Source of the DNA: Allomyces macrogynus ATCC 38327
Taxonomy: Eukaryota; Blastocladiomycota; Blastocladiomycetes; Blastocladiales; Blastocladiaceae
Reading direction: 5' to 3'
DNA: 58,639 nucleotides
Assembly (NCBI GenBank): GCA_000151295.1
Contig: GG745364.1
Location: 271,402-330,040, forward strand
The notes beneath the pieces are model-generated. The model was not told the origin of the DNA. It saw only the letters and a program-made list of their open reading frames with translations, and searched no databases. The position numbers and the translations under genes were made by a program. This document shows positions 22,432 through 34,420 of this stretch, piece after piece (positions within the stretch are counted from its first letter, which is position 1; each line of letters starts with the position of its first letter).

Positions 22432-23359
22432 GGTGATGGGGCGAAGGCGGGCACAGGCCGGTAATGAAGTTGGCGGGGTTGGCAACGGCCGTGCGAGAGG
22501 AAAATGAAAATCAAGTCGGTCGAGCTGGGACGCGTCGATAGCGGGCGGCAGGGACAGAATGGCGCTCGTTGTTGTGCGGAATTGCTTGAAGTTGATCCAG
22601 AGCCGACACGGGACCCAAACAAAAGTTGTTGCGGCGCGCGACAAGGCCGGATCAAACGGCTGGAGTGACGGGCGAGCGAGAGAGGCGGGATAGGATGTAT
22701 CTGATGAAGCTGGCCGCGCAGGTCCGGCACGCGTGGAGAGGAGTCGTCGGAGAACGAACGAGGGGTCGTCGGGGAGCGAGAGCATGCGCTGTCACGACCG
22801 TCGCGAGTTGGGCCTCTCCGCGCACGATAGCGAACAGGCTGAACGGGGAGGAGTGGAGGCCATGGACGCGCGTTCGCAGGTCGGTGCACGGTTGCGTGCT
22901 TGGTCGGCTGACAGGGGCTGGGAGACGTCCCCCACTCATGACCGTCGCGATCATTGTTCAATCCGTGGCCATGGCGTCGTCGTGCCCCGTCCCTCCTGGC
23001 CGACCTGTCGTACGCAAGCCGAACACGTTGCGCTTTCGAGAATGCAGTTAGTCGTGTGGTTCTGGAGTAAGGCCATCCTGAGCGAAAACGTGGGCCGACG
23101 GTACAGAGCTGAAGGAGCTGAGATGAAGCGCGCCAAATGAGCTTTACGACGCGTGTTCGAAAGTGGCCGGAAACACGTCGAAACTCGACGGCAACGAAAC
23201 ACAGCGCGCGTGCGGCGAAACACGACCGGGAAAGTTGAAACAATGCGCGCGAAACATGAACCACAGCCCAAATATCAAGCCGAAACAACGCGTCTATGGC
23301 TGCAACTTTTTGATCTCTACCCTCCCGAACCACCAACCTCACGGCCAACGGCGCTGCGT
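22432..23359. other. Intergenic region, no gene seen
   Basis: About 930 bp between the TMEM41-like 5' end and the 3' end of the Ser-rich membrane protein (both -). It contains the TMEM41-like promoter. No supported gene. Confidence 0.4.
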
Positions 23360-25153
23360 CTACCACACGCGGAACGAATTCCGCAACGAGCTGCCCATCT
23401 CCATCCCCGCGGGCGCAACCACATCCGCAATCACCGCCAGCGGCGGCGGCCCCACCGCGGACTGCCGCCTCTCCAGCTCCCCCAGGTCCTCGCGCACCGC
23501 CAACAACACCGATGGCGCGACCGGTGTCGGTGTCGCGGCCTCGGGTGGCCTCGCCTGCGGGAACAGGCCCGCCGACGGCCCCACATCTTTCACGCGCGCG
23601 CCCGCGCGCTCCACGGTCAGAACGCGGCGCGTTCGTGGCGCGTAGACCGCTGCGGGTGGTGGGGCGACGACCGCGGCCGGGCCGCCGTAGACGCCGTAGA
23701 CGGCGCGCGGATTCGGTGGGGGTGCGAGCGGGACGAGGTCGATGTGCGAGTAGTGCATTGAGCCGTACCCGACGATCGGCGAGTATTCCGAGACGGTGGA
23801 GAGGGACGCACGCGGGGCGGCGGCGGGGGGCGACGGATCGCGTGCGGGTGGAGCAGGCGGCTTGCGCCACCAGAGGAGGGTGTTGGGGAGCGTGTGTCGT
23901 CGCTGCGCGGTGCGGATGGCGAACATGGATGCGGCCGCGACAAAGCCGACGGTTGGCACGAGCACGGCGAGGATAAACAGCGTGTTGCGCGTCGATGGGG
24001 ACGATAGGGAGTCGCCGCCGTCGGTGCGCGTGCCCGAGTTGGGAGAGAGCGTGTCCGTGCGCGAACCGTCCGGGTCGGTGGAGCCGGACGACGAGGACGA
24101 GGAGGACGGGGGCCATGATGATGACGATGACGACGAGCCGGAGGACGGGGGTGCGGATCCCGATCCCGCGGCCGAGGATGATGATGATGACCACGCGGAA
24201 TTGCTGCCGCCATTGGACCCCGACGAGGACGCTGCAGCCGCAGCGGATGCGGGTGTCGCATTGGCCCCCGCTGCGGACGCGACCGACGCGCTTCCTCCAC
24301 GTGCGGCACCGTCGCCGCCACTCCTAACTACTGGCACGTTCGGGACATTATTCCCTCCACCGCCACCTCCGCCGCCACCAGATCCCGGCGCCGTCCCCAC
24401 CCTCGCCTCCGGGTCTGTCACGCCAAATATCCCCATTTCCGGCGTCGGTGATGCATCAGGTGGTGCCGCCTTGGATCCCGCTTCGGGAGTCCCCGCTCCT
24501 GGCGATTCGGTCGCGGCCGGTGGCGGATTCGTCGGCGGCTGCGGCAGCCCAATTCGCACGACCTCTTGATGGGGCGGGATACTTGGTAGAGGCGGATCGT
24601 CTTCGGGCGGTGGGGGCGGACGGGTCGGCGGACTCGGGCGAGGACGAGTCTTGCGCCCCCACCCGCCGTCGTTGCCGTCGCCAATGGGACCACGCGGTGG
24701 GGCGCCGTCAAAGACGTGCCCAATGACGGCGTCGGAGCCGCCGTCTTCGCCGGGGCTCTACTTTGCCGTCAGGATGTGAGCAGGGACACAGAGTACAGGG
24801 TTTGCACGAACAGATGAGACGGGGCGTACCAACACGCCAGGCTTGAACAATTCGCGGCGCGCCAGGCGCCGCACAAGGGCCGGGTCGCATGGCGACAGTA
24901 CGGACGGCGGTGGCGGCGTGGCGCTGGACAACGCGAGTACGGGCGCACCGACCACGTTCGTCGACGTGATGGTGATCGTCGCGACGGCAGCGAGGGCGAG
25001 CAAGGCCGCCAGCGAGCACGCGAGTCGACGAACGGTGCGCGTTGGTCGGTCTGCCGCATAGCGTCGTCTTTGGTGCTGCTGCTGCTGCTGCTGCTCCTGT
25101 TGTCGTCGTGGTCGTGGCGGATGGTCGGCTGTCCTGAACAGTGGGTCCATCAT
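23360..25153 (-). CDS. Ser/Gly-rich double-membrane-anchored protein, unknown function
   Basis: The start is the first of two adjacent ATGs at 25153. Exon 1 ends at 24830. A 72-nt intron (24829-24758; donor GTACGC, branch-like CTGAC, acceptor GTAG) removes an otherwise in-frame TAG. Exon 2 runs from 24757 to 23360. The N-terminus has a Gln tract (about RQQEQQQQQQHQRRR) and a signal-anchor helix (SLAALLALAAVATITITS). Next come a short Cys-containing segment, a Pro-rich stretch, a Gly run, and a long Ser/Gly/Ala stalk typical of O-glycosylated surface proteins. A second helix (TLFILAVLVPTVGFVAAASM) leads to a cytoplasmic tail of about 185 residues rich in Pro and Tyr (SEYSPIVGYGSMHYSHIDLV). The topology suggests an exoplasmic loop between two helices. 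I recognise no family. Confidence 0.7.
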
Positions 25154-26110
25154 GGCTCGAATCACCGCAGCGTGTCGAAACCGTTGGTCGTGAGCGGTCG
25201 CGCGCGCCGTCAGCGGCGCCTCGGCGGGCGTCACGCTCGATTGCGCCAAGTCGCGAATCAGCGCGTGGTCCTCGCGGTCGCGCGGGGGAGTGGAGAGGGA
25301 ATATCGACAAGGCGACAACGGGAGTTGGCGTTAGTTGGCCTTGGGCGCCGTTTCGTGTCTGTCTGTCTGGTGCCGCGGGGGAAACGCGCCATGGCGCCGG
25401 CGCCCACCAGCCTTTTTCTTGCTGAAACCCACCGCATTGGAGCACAACTGTTCTCGACGATGGCGTCTCGCGCAATGTCGTCCTGCGCCCGCTGTGTCCC
25501 GCGCTGACGCCCGCCGACAAAAGCGGTGCGATGGCGCGACACCAGCAAGAGAGCGCTCAGCAAGAGAGCGCTCAGCAAGAGAGTGCTGTACGACACCGAA
25601 CAATCGCCGGTAAATATTTTGTCCGACACGGCGAGCGCTCGGTCCGCTGACCTGGAGCCCATGGATTCCAACCATGCTCATCGATGGTCGCCGGAAAGGA
25701 GGCGGCGCCACGGTCGTGGCGACTGGCGTTCCTGAACAAAGCACGAGATGTGGAAGAAAACGTGTCGCCCTGCCATGGTTGCACGAACGACTCGACGCGG
25801 GTACACACGTCGGACGCGAGTATGCCGGCCAAATTATGTATCGCGTGCACTGCGTCTGATCGGAAGGATTTCCTGAGCAGTGAGAGAAAGCAGATTAATA
25901 CTGATCACGGCGAGCGCTCTCGCTCGCTCTTGCTCCTTCATCGCTGAGAGGCGCACAAAAGAAGGCCATAACAAGAGTGACAAAGCTACAGGTTATACAT
26001 TTACGGGCGACCGAGGCCCACTGGAAATGTTACAAGAAAGTTGGATACAATGAAGCAACCGCGACTACGTCGTCGCCGCGACCGCAACCGCAAACCGCAT
26101 GCGAGCAAAC
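25154..26110. other. Intergenic region with 15-bp repeat
   Basis: About 950 bp between the 5' end of the Ser-rich membrane protein and the 3' end of GAPDH. It contains the tandem repeat listed separately. No gene is supported. Confidence 0.4.
25543..25587 (+). repeat. 15-bp tandem repeat, three copies
   Basis: The unit CAGCAAGAGAGCGCT occurs three times head to tail; the third copy has one change (GTGCT). It lies upstream of the Ser-rich membrane protein gene. The unit carries the palindrome AGCGCT. Confidence 0.85.
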
Positions 26111-27523
<1,413 letters not shown>

Positions 27524-27604
27524 GGTGACTTGTTGTGGGACCGAGAAAGTGGGAGGAAGTTTGCTCGAGTAAAGAGCGGGAGCCGGGACGCGGGGGACGC
27601 GTGG

Positions 27605-27612
27605 TATTTATA
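27605..27612 (-). promoter_or_regulatory. TATA box of GAPDH
   Basis: TATAAATA on the minus strand, 82 bp upstream of the GAPDH ATG, within CGTATAAATACC. The same 12-mer precedes the Gly/His/Val repeat gene. Confidence 0.75.
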
Positions 27613-27816
27613 CGAGCAAGGCCACGGCGCGTCGCGTGCAGTTGGGGTGGCGGCCGACTTGGGTTTGCTACTGCTGGGTGGTGGTGGTATGGCGGCCCCG
27701 GACGCGCCCGGCCCAAGGGCGCGCGGAGTGATGCCTCGTGCATGACCACGCCGCAGTGCTTTCATCATCTCAATTCACTTCCACCTCAAGAGCTGGACCC
27801 ACGCCGTTTGGCGTCC

Positions 27817-27840
27817 CGTCGCGTCGCGTCGCGTCGCGTC
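27817..27840 (+). repeat. 5-bp tandem repeat (GTCGC)n
   Basis: Nearly five copies of GTCGC upstream of GAPDH. It is simple-sequence expansion in GC-rich DNA and no function is implied. Confidence 0.7.
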
Positions 27841-28438
27841 GGTGCGCAACCACTTCCTCGCGCACGCACGTTCGTGTCAGCGGTGGTCGGTGCCGCGGTG
27901 GACGGATGGTGGTTGAAGACGGTGGTGGACGCAGGCGCGTGGCCAGCGTGCAGGTGGGTGGCGGTGGGTGACACCGTCTCCCACCGGCGCGGTCACGTGT
28001 CCAGACCAAATCGAGGTTCACCGAGGGCAACCTGCATCAAATCGTGCTCGACGATAACCCAGACCGAATGAACGTTGCTAACTGCCAGACTGGGTCCACC
28101 CTGCGTCACCCAAGGATGCATGCCGCGCGACGCAAGCGCCCCCGCGATTAATCGGCCGGCGCGATGCGCCGGCGGCGAACCATGGCGCGCCGCGTCGTCC
28201 TGTCGTTCTGGGATCTGGAAGAGAACGCGCGTCGTTGTCGAAGCGTTCGCCACGCGCGACCGAAGTGTAATGGAAGGAAATGGACTGCCTGCTGCCAGTG
28301 ACCCAGACGACGATGCCGCGCCATCTGTTCCTCTCGGTCCACGACTCGACGCGACCACGTACCCGCCTACGGCACTCCTCCACCACGTTTCCAACCGCAA
28401 CAACGCGTGTATTGCTCGTCCACCACGCGCACCGGCCA

Positions 28439-29691
28439 TCACGAGTCAGGTGCCTTGCGCACAGTCGCGCCGCGCGGGCGCACGTCAGCGTCGCGCACCG
28501 AGTGGATGACGAGTGCATCCGGCGGATGGCTACATACATGCGTCCACAAGTCAGAATCTCGCGTCGAACGGGATCGCCAAAACTGGGTCAAAACGTACTC
28601 CTTGTTCCCCTCTTCGTACGTGTACGAGACCGCAAGCGCAATCGCGTTCCCGTCACTCGTGAAATCCAAGCTCGCAATCGACGTGGGTTGCCGCGGCAAC
28701 GCCTTGATGCGTTTCTTGTGCATTCCGTCCCAGTAGCTAACAACGCCGTCGGCGCCGCCGGTCGCGAATGTCATGGGGTATCTGGTGAGGGACGGAGTGA
28801 GCGATGGCGGTCAAGGGAGAGGAGGCGCGTGCCAAGGCAGCGTACTTTGGATGGAACGCGACGGCGTTGACCGGGTAAATATACTCGATCCCGTCGACCA
28901 TTTGCCGGTGACACTTGAATGCAAATCGGCGCGCCTGCGCGGCCGGGTCAGCGTCAAAGTATTCGACGGCGACGCGGCCCTCGGTCGAGGCGAGCACAAA
29001 ACCTTGTTGCGCGCGGGATATCAGCTACATTTGCAATCCACCCACCAACCGACAGCACCAGGCGCATACCGTCCCCACTCGGCAAACACTTGACCGTCCT
29101 TGTCGGAAACTTGAGCGGGCTGACCCTTTCCTGCATCGGCTGCGTCATTTGCCGGCGATCAAACACGGCCACGCCGCGATCATGCGTGGTCACGACCAGC
29201 AACGGCTGCGCACTTGCGTGAGCGGGCGTCACGTCTAAGTCCATGACCCGCCCGACCTGAGCGTGCGCGGAAACCATCGCATTCGCGGCCCGCGCGTCCC
29301 ACACCCTCACCTGCGCGTCCCACCCGCCCGTGTAAACCAGCGAGTCGGCCGTCGCTGCGAGCGCGCGCAGGCCCGCATCGTGTTCGCCGAGGACTGTACA
29401 GGTTTGCGTGGGCCAGTCGATGGAACGGACAGCGCGGTCGAGCGAGACGGTGTAGCTGGTGGTCGTGGGGTGGACGGGGCTCCAGCAGGCGTTGGTCACG
29501 GGGGGCGCGGTGTCGCCGACGCGGATGGTCGCGGCGAGGGTATTGGTGGCCGTGTCGTAGCGCCGGACGTGGCCGTCCCACGAGGCGACGAGCAGGTCTG
29601 GTGAACTGGTGGGGGCGTAGGCGACGCGCGAAATGGCGGCGGTCGGCGGGTCCGGGAGCTGGTAAGGGCCCGTGGGGCATGTGTCGGACAT
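28439..29691 (-). CDS. BUB3: Spindle checkpoint WD40 protein BUB3
   Basis: BUB3 recruits BUB1 and BUBR1/Mad3 to phosphorylated MELT motifs of the kinetochore protein KNL1. The start is ATG 29691. Exons 29691-29070, 29002-28846, 28781-28599 and 28529-28439 sum to 351 codons with in-phase introns. WD repeats are visible: PDLLVASWDGHVRRYDTATN, YTGGWDAQVRVWDARAANAM, VVTTHDRGVAVFDRRQMTQP, VLASTEGRVAVEYFDADPAA, FATGGADGVVSYWDGMHKKR. BUB3-specific features are EGRVAVEYF, the AFKCHR...IYPVNAVAFHP segment, RxPTSIASLDF, and a C-terminus of the form KDHPPDALVIHSVRDADVRP. This matches BUB3 better than the related RAE1. Length is normal. Confidence 0.96.
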
Positions 29692-30908
29692 GGCTGCGGG
29701 CGGTGCTGGCGGGTGCTCGATGCAGATTCGATGGTGGTTGTTCGTGCTGTCGTCGTCGTTGCGAGCTGATCGGCAAGATCACAGACGACGACGATGGTGC
29801 GGTGGGAGTGATTGACGTGGGTGCGCGTGACCCGTTGGCATCTTGGCAAGCAGCGCCGCCAACATCCCAACAATCCAACCCATTCGCTCCATCTGCGCGA
29901 TTCATTCCGCGTGTGAAATGCATAACGCTCACGCTGCGCGCGACCGCGATGCGACGATCCTCCTCGTCGATCCCTTCTCGTGCGCGGCGGTTTTCGTGGC
30001 GCCGGCGGCTTCCGCTCGAGCGAGAGGCGCGCATCCAGTCGCGGCCATGACGTCAAGCCGCATCGTGGGCGTGCCCGCCGCCGCTCAATGGGCCATTGGC
30101 AGCGTGATCGCTCATTGTCCTCGCGGGCAGGGCAAGTTCGAGAGCGCAACGCACGCTGCCGTGCTGGCTGGGCGCGCGGTCATGGTCGCGATCGACGGTG
30201 GCGGCGACAATGACGGATCGTGGAGGATGGGGAGCGTGGTGGTGGTCTGCACGCGAGCGGCGAGACAAACGTGCATGGGCCAGCCGGCATGGCTTCCAAG
30301 CACGCTCTGGGCGCGCCGCGTCAAAGGGAGAAACCACCAACCAGACCTGCACATCACCCTCCGCGCCGCCGTCCCGCCCAGGCTAGCGGCAACTTGCTGC
30401 AAACTGCATCGTTTGCGCGGCGCCAGCAGCGTGCGCACGATGGGCCGCTGGGTGGGCGGCGCGACGCGTGGGATGGCACGTCTCGCGCCGAAGGGACGCG
30501 AATCCCATTCAGCAACAGCAGCACCAGCAGCAGCAGCAGCAACAGTAGCAGCATGGGAACCGCGGCGCACGCCGGCCACGCGCGCACCCCGAGACCACCC
30601 AAGACACGACCTCTCCCGGCGCGCACGCACGCTCGCGCACCCACGCACGCTTAAGTGCAGCGGCGCCCGCCTCGACTCTCTCTCTCTCTCTGTGTGCCGC
30701 GACCCACCATCGCGCCAACCAAACCACCGAGCCGACCACGCTCGCGCGCGGCCCCACACCATCCTCCTCTCTCTCTCCATCGTTCGCCGGTCGAACGCTC
30801 TCCGCGTCGCTGTTCCCTTCGCGACCGCTCTTGTAAACGCGCGATCCCGCACGCGTCGCGCCCTCCCACCGCGCCTCTGCTCCTGCCGCCACCACCACCA
30901 TCAACGCC
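29692..30908. other. Divergent intergenic region, BUB3 to GPH1
   Basis: About 1.2 kb holding both promoters. It includes a CAG/CAA-type repeat and, close to the GPH1 start, a CT-rich 5' region with a CT repeat near 30675. No TATA box was seen. Confidence 0.45.
30510..30555 (+). repeat. Imperfect AGC trinucleotide repeat
   Basis: About 15 AGC/AAC/ACC-type triplets about 350 bp upstream of the GPH1 start. No long codon-biased ORF contains it, so it is probably non-coding. Confidence 0.75.
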
Positions 30909-33900
30909 ATGCCGCCCGTCTCGATGTCGCTGATTCAAGGCAACTCCGAGGACGACCTGCGCCGCGACTACAACCACCGCCGGTACGTCGTCTTGTATTC
31001 GACCTCGTCTCGTTGCTGCCCTCCGTGCTTGGCTGGCCGCGCCGCGATGCGTTGCCAACGCACGCGGGGCGCTTTAACTCGCTTGGATTGCGCACGCGAG
31101 GGCGCCGAGCGCCATGAAGAACGCGTCACGCTGACCATTTTGCACGTTGCCCCTGGCTTAGCAATGTGACGGGCCCGCCCCGCGGCCAGCTCAACCAGGT
31201 CAAGCGCGAGGTCGTGCAGCTCTGGAACAAGCTGTCGGCCGTCGAGCCCGCTGGTACGTTGCTTTACCGCGCCGTCGTCTTTGACCAGCGATCCGACGCG
31301 TCGCAACTGACCCCGTCCATCTCCTCCTTGCAACGGAAACAGACGTCGAGCAGATCCAGCGTCGATTGTCAAGCACGCGACGTCGACGCTGGCGCGCACC
31401 GTCTTCAATGTCGAGAAATTCGCGGCCTACAAGGCGACGGCGCACTCGGTGCGCGACCGCTTGATCGAGGAGTGGAACGTGACGATGCAGACGCACACGC
31501 TGCGCGACCCGAAGCGCGTCTACTACATGTCGCTCGAGTTCTTGCTCGGCCGGTCGCTCGACAACGCCCTGCTCAACCTGCAGCTTAAGAACAAGTACGG
31601 CCAGGCGCTCAACTCCCTCGGGTTCAACCTCGAGGACCTGATCCAGGAAGAGGACGATGCCGCGCTCGGTAACGGCGGTCTTGGCCGTCTCGCCGCGTGC
31701 TACATGGACTCGCTCGCGTGCCTCGAGTACCCGGCCTGGGGTTACGGCCTGCGGTACACGTACGGCATCTTCAAGCAGCGCATTGTCGACGGCCACCAGA
31801 CCGAGTTCCCGGACTACTGGCTCAACTTTGGCAACCCGTGGGAGGTGCCGCGGCTCGATGTCGTCTACGAGGTGCGGTTCTACGGCCAGTGCCACAAGTA
31901 CGTTGACGCCGACGGATCGGTCCGGTGGAAGTGGGACGGCGGCGACAAGGTGCAGGCGGTCGCCTACGACGTGCCGATCCCCGGGTTCAACAACCAGACG
32001 TGCCTCAACATTCGTCTGTGGTCGTCCAAGCCCAAGAAGCAGTTTGACCTGGGCCTCTTCAACGAGGGCAACTACGACAAGTCGGTCGAGGAGCAACAGC
32101 GCGCCGAGAACATCACGTCGGTGCTCTACCCGAACGACAACCACATGGTCGGCAAGGAGCTGCGGCTCAAGCAGCAGTACTTCTTTGTGTGCGCGACGCT
32201 CAAGGACGTGATTCGCCGGTTCAAGAAGACCAACCGCCCGTGGGCCGATTTCCCGGACCAGGTGGCCGTGCAGCTCAACGACACGCACCCGACGCTCGGC
32301 ATCGTCGAGCTGCAGCGCCGGCTCGTCGATATCGAAGGGCTCGAGTGGGACGAGGCCTGGGAAATCGTCACGCGCGTGTTTGCGTTCACGAACCACACGG
32401 TCCTGCCCGAGGCGCTCGAGACGTGGCCCGTCCCCATGATGGCGCACCTGTTGCCGCGCCACTTGGCCATCATCTACGACATCAACCTGTTCTTCCTGCA
32501 AAAGGTCGAGGCCATGTTCCCGAACGACCGCGACCGGCTGCGCCGCATGTCGATCATCGAGGAGTCGAGCCCACAGCGCGTGCGCATGGCGCACCTGGCC
32601 ATTGTCGGTTCGCACTGCGTGAACGGTGTTGCCGCCCTGCACTCGGAGCTCGTCAAGAACGTGATCTTCAAGGACTTTGTCGATTTCTATGGCGCCGACA
32701 AGTTTACGAACGTGACGAACGGTATTACGCCGCGCCGCTGGCTCAACCAGGCAAACCCGCAGCTCGCGTCGCTGATCACGGCGACGATTGGCGACGGGTG
32801 GTCCAAGGACCTGACGGAGTTGGCCAAGCTCAAGGCGCATGCCGACAAGCCCGACTTCCAGAAGAAGTGGATGGCCATCAAGAAGCACAACAAGCAGCGT
32901 CTCGCCGACCTGATTCGCAAGCAGTCGGGGATCGTTGTCGACCCAGAGTCGCTGTTTGACGTGCAGGTCAAGCGCATTCACGAGTACAAGCGCCAGCTCA
33001 TGAACATTCTCGGCGTGATTCACCGGTACCTGGCCCTCAAGCGCATGACCCCCGCGGCGCGCGCCAACGAGGTGAAGCGCACGGTGATTTTCGGTGGCAA
33101 GGCTGCGCCAGGGTACTACATGGCCAAGCTGGTCATCAAGCTCATCAACAATGTCGCCAACATTGTCAACAACGACCCGCAGACGCGCGACTACCTCAAG
33201 GTCGTCTACATTTTCGACTACAACGTGTCGCTGGCCGAGATCATCATTCCCGCGTCCGACATTTCGCAGCACATTTCGACTGCCGGTACCGAGGCCTCGG
33301 GCACGTCGAACATGAAGTTTGTGTTGAACGGCGGTCTGATTGTCGGTACCGTTGACGGCGCCAACATTGAGATTGGCGAGGAGATTGGCGACGAGAACAT
33401 CTTCTTCTTTGGCGCGCTCGCGCACGAGGTTGACGATATCCGCCACGCGCAGCGGTACCGCCAGGTCAAGATGGACGCGCACCTCGAGGTCGTCCTCTAA
33501 ATAATCGCCGCCGATCTTCAGACGGCGGCGACCAGCCCCCGCCCGTTCCGCTCTCGCCGTCGACCGCCGGGTTCCCGCACGCCGCGACCGCCACGGCCGT
33601 TGGTGGCGCTGCCGCGCTCCTGTCGGGCTCGGCCGCGTCGACGCCGCAGACCAAGCTGTTTGCGCCGCTCGTGCAGTCGCTGACAACCGGTGGCGACTTC
33701 TACCTGCTCTCGCGCGATTTCTCGCCGTACCTTGAGGCCATGGCCAAGGCCGACAAGGAGTTCAAGGACGGCGCCGCCTGGGCGCACAAGTCGATCATGG
33801 CGACGGCCGGCATGGGCAAGTTCTCGTCGGACCGGTCGGTGCGCGAGTACGCGGAGCGTATCTGGCACATGAGCCCGTGCCATGTCACGGCGTCGACGAT

Positions 33901-33928
33901 TGCCGAGACGATTGCCGAGGACGAGTAG
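30909..33928 (+). CDS. GPH1: Glycogen phosphorylase
   Basis: A PLP enzyme that releases glucose-1-phosphate from glycogen (GT35). The start is ATG 30909. Exons 30909-30982, 31162-31253, 31354-33488 and 33536-33928 sum exactly to 898 codons. The N-terminus is short ([20 protein letters not shown]), then [20 protein letters not shown]. Family blocks follow: [100 protein letters not shown] and [20 protein letters not shown] with the PLP lysine. The C-terminus is [20 protein letters not shown] to EDE. A TAA sits in the unspliced frame at 33498. A 47-nt GT-AG intron (33489-33535) removes it and restores frame. The alternative is a one-base loss there. An Ala/Ser/Pro insert of about 45 residues follows that junction. 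Confidence 0.96.
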
Positions 33929-34420
33929 ATTGCGCGTTCGCGTCGCAGTGGTTTGAGGTTGCGCACCGAGTCCGCTTGATGCGGTGGTGCTCCTGCAATT
34001 TGGTTTGCTGTTTTGTCTTGGTTTTCGGAATCCCAGTTTGCTCGTTCTGCGTCTGTCCGTGCACACTTGTTTCCTCTGACCAATTGGATGCCGTCTTGTC
34101 CAGCCCCAAGCGTGGAGGGAGGAGAGATTTTTATGGGAATAGCATTTTCATTCTCGCTCGATCGGATGCTTGGTTTGCGCTTGTCGCGATTGCTTTCTCG
34201 TGGGTCGGACTAAGCAACGGCCCATCATCCGCCAAGGCGGATCTACAGTGGACGGAGAGAGCTCGGATATCAGGAAACTCACAGCGAAAATGAGGAGAAA
34301 ACAGTGTATTCCAAGCCGCGCGAGAATCAATTGATCGCCGATCCGGCCTCCTCCTCGTCGGCGGCCCCCCGACCTAGTCCACCCATCCCCCTACTTCCCC
34401 CAGTCTGCCCCTCGCGCTCA
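33929..34420. other. Convergent 3' intergenic region
   Basis: About 490 bp between the 3' ends of GPH1 and the AKT-like kinase. It is T-rich on the + strand just after GPH1. No gene seen. Confidence 0.45.

Larger units (their letters stand above)
27524..28438. other. Intergenic region, GAPDH promoter and BUB3 3' flank
   Basis: About 915 bp. Apart from the TATA box it contains a short GTCGC tandem repeat at about 27817-27840. No gene is supported. Confidence 0.45.

Noticed and set aside
22125..24194. 689-codon minus-strand frame overlapping two genes
   Set aside because: It crosses the Ser-rich membrane protein and the TMEM41-like gene in a wrong frame and is Arg/His/Pro-rich. The two real genes explain the region.
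24758..24760. In-frame TAG in the Ser-rich membrane protein as a possible readthrough stop
   Set aside because: It is the last three bases of a normal 72-nt intron with donor GTACGC and branch-like CTGAC; splicing keeps the frame.
25075..25095. CTG trinucleotide repeat as a regulatory microsatellite
   Set aside because: It is the coding sequence of the Gln tract of the minus-strand membrane protein.
31200..33686. 828-codon open frame antisense to glycogen phosphorylase
   Set aside because: It mirrors GPH1 exon 3. Strong G/C third positions suppress stops on the opposite strand, and the product is an Arg/Val/Leu/His-rich shadow with no family features.
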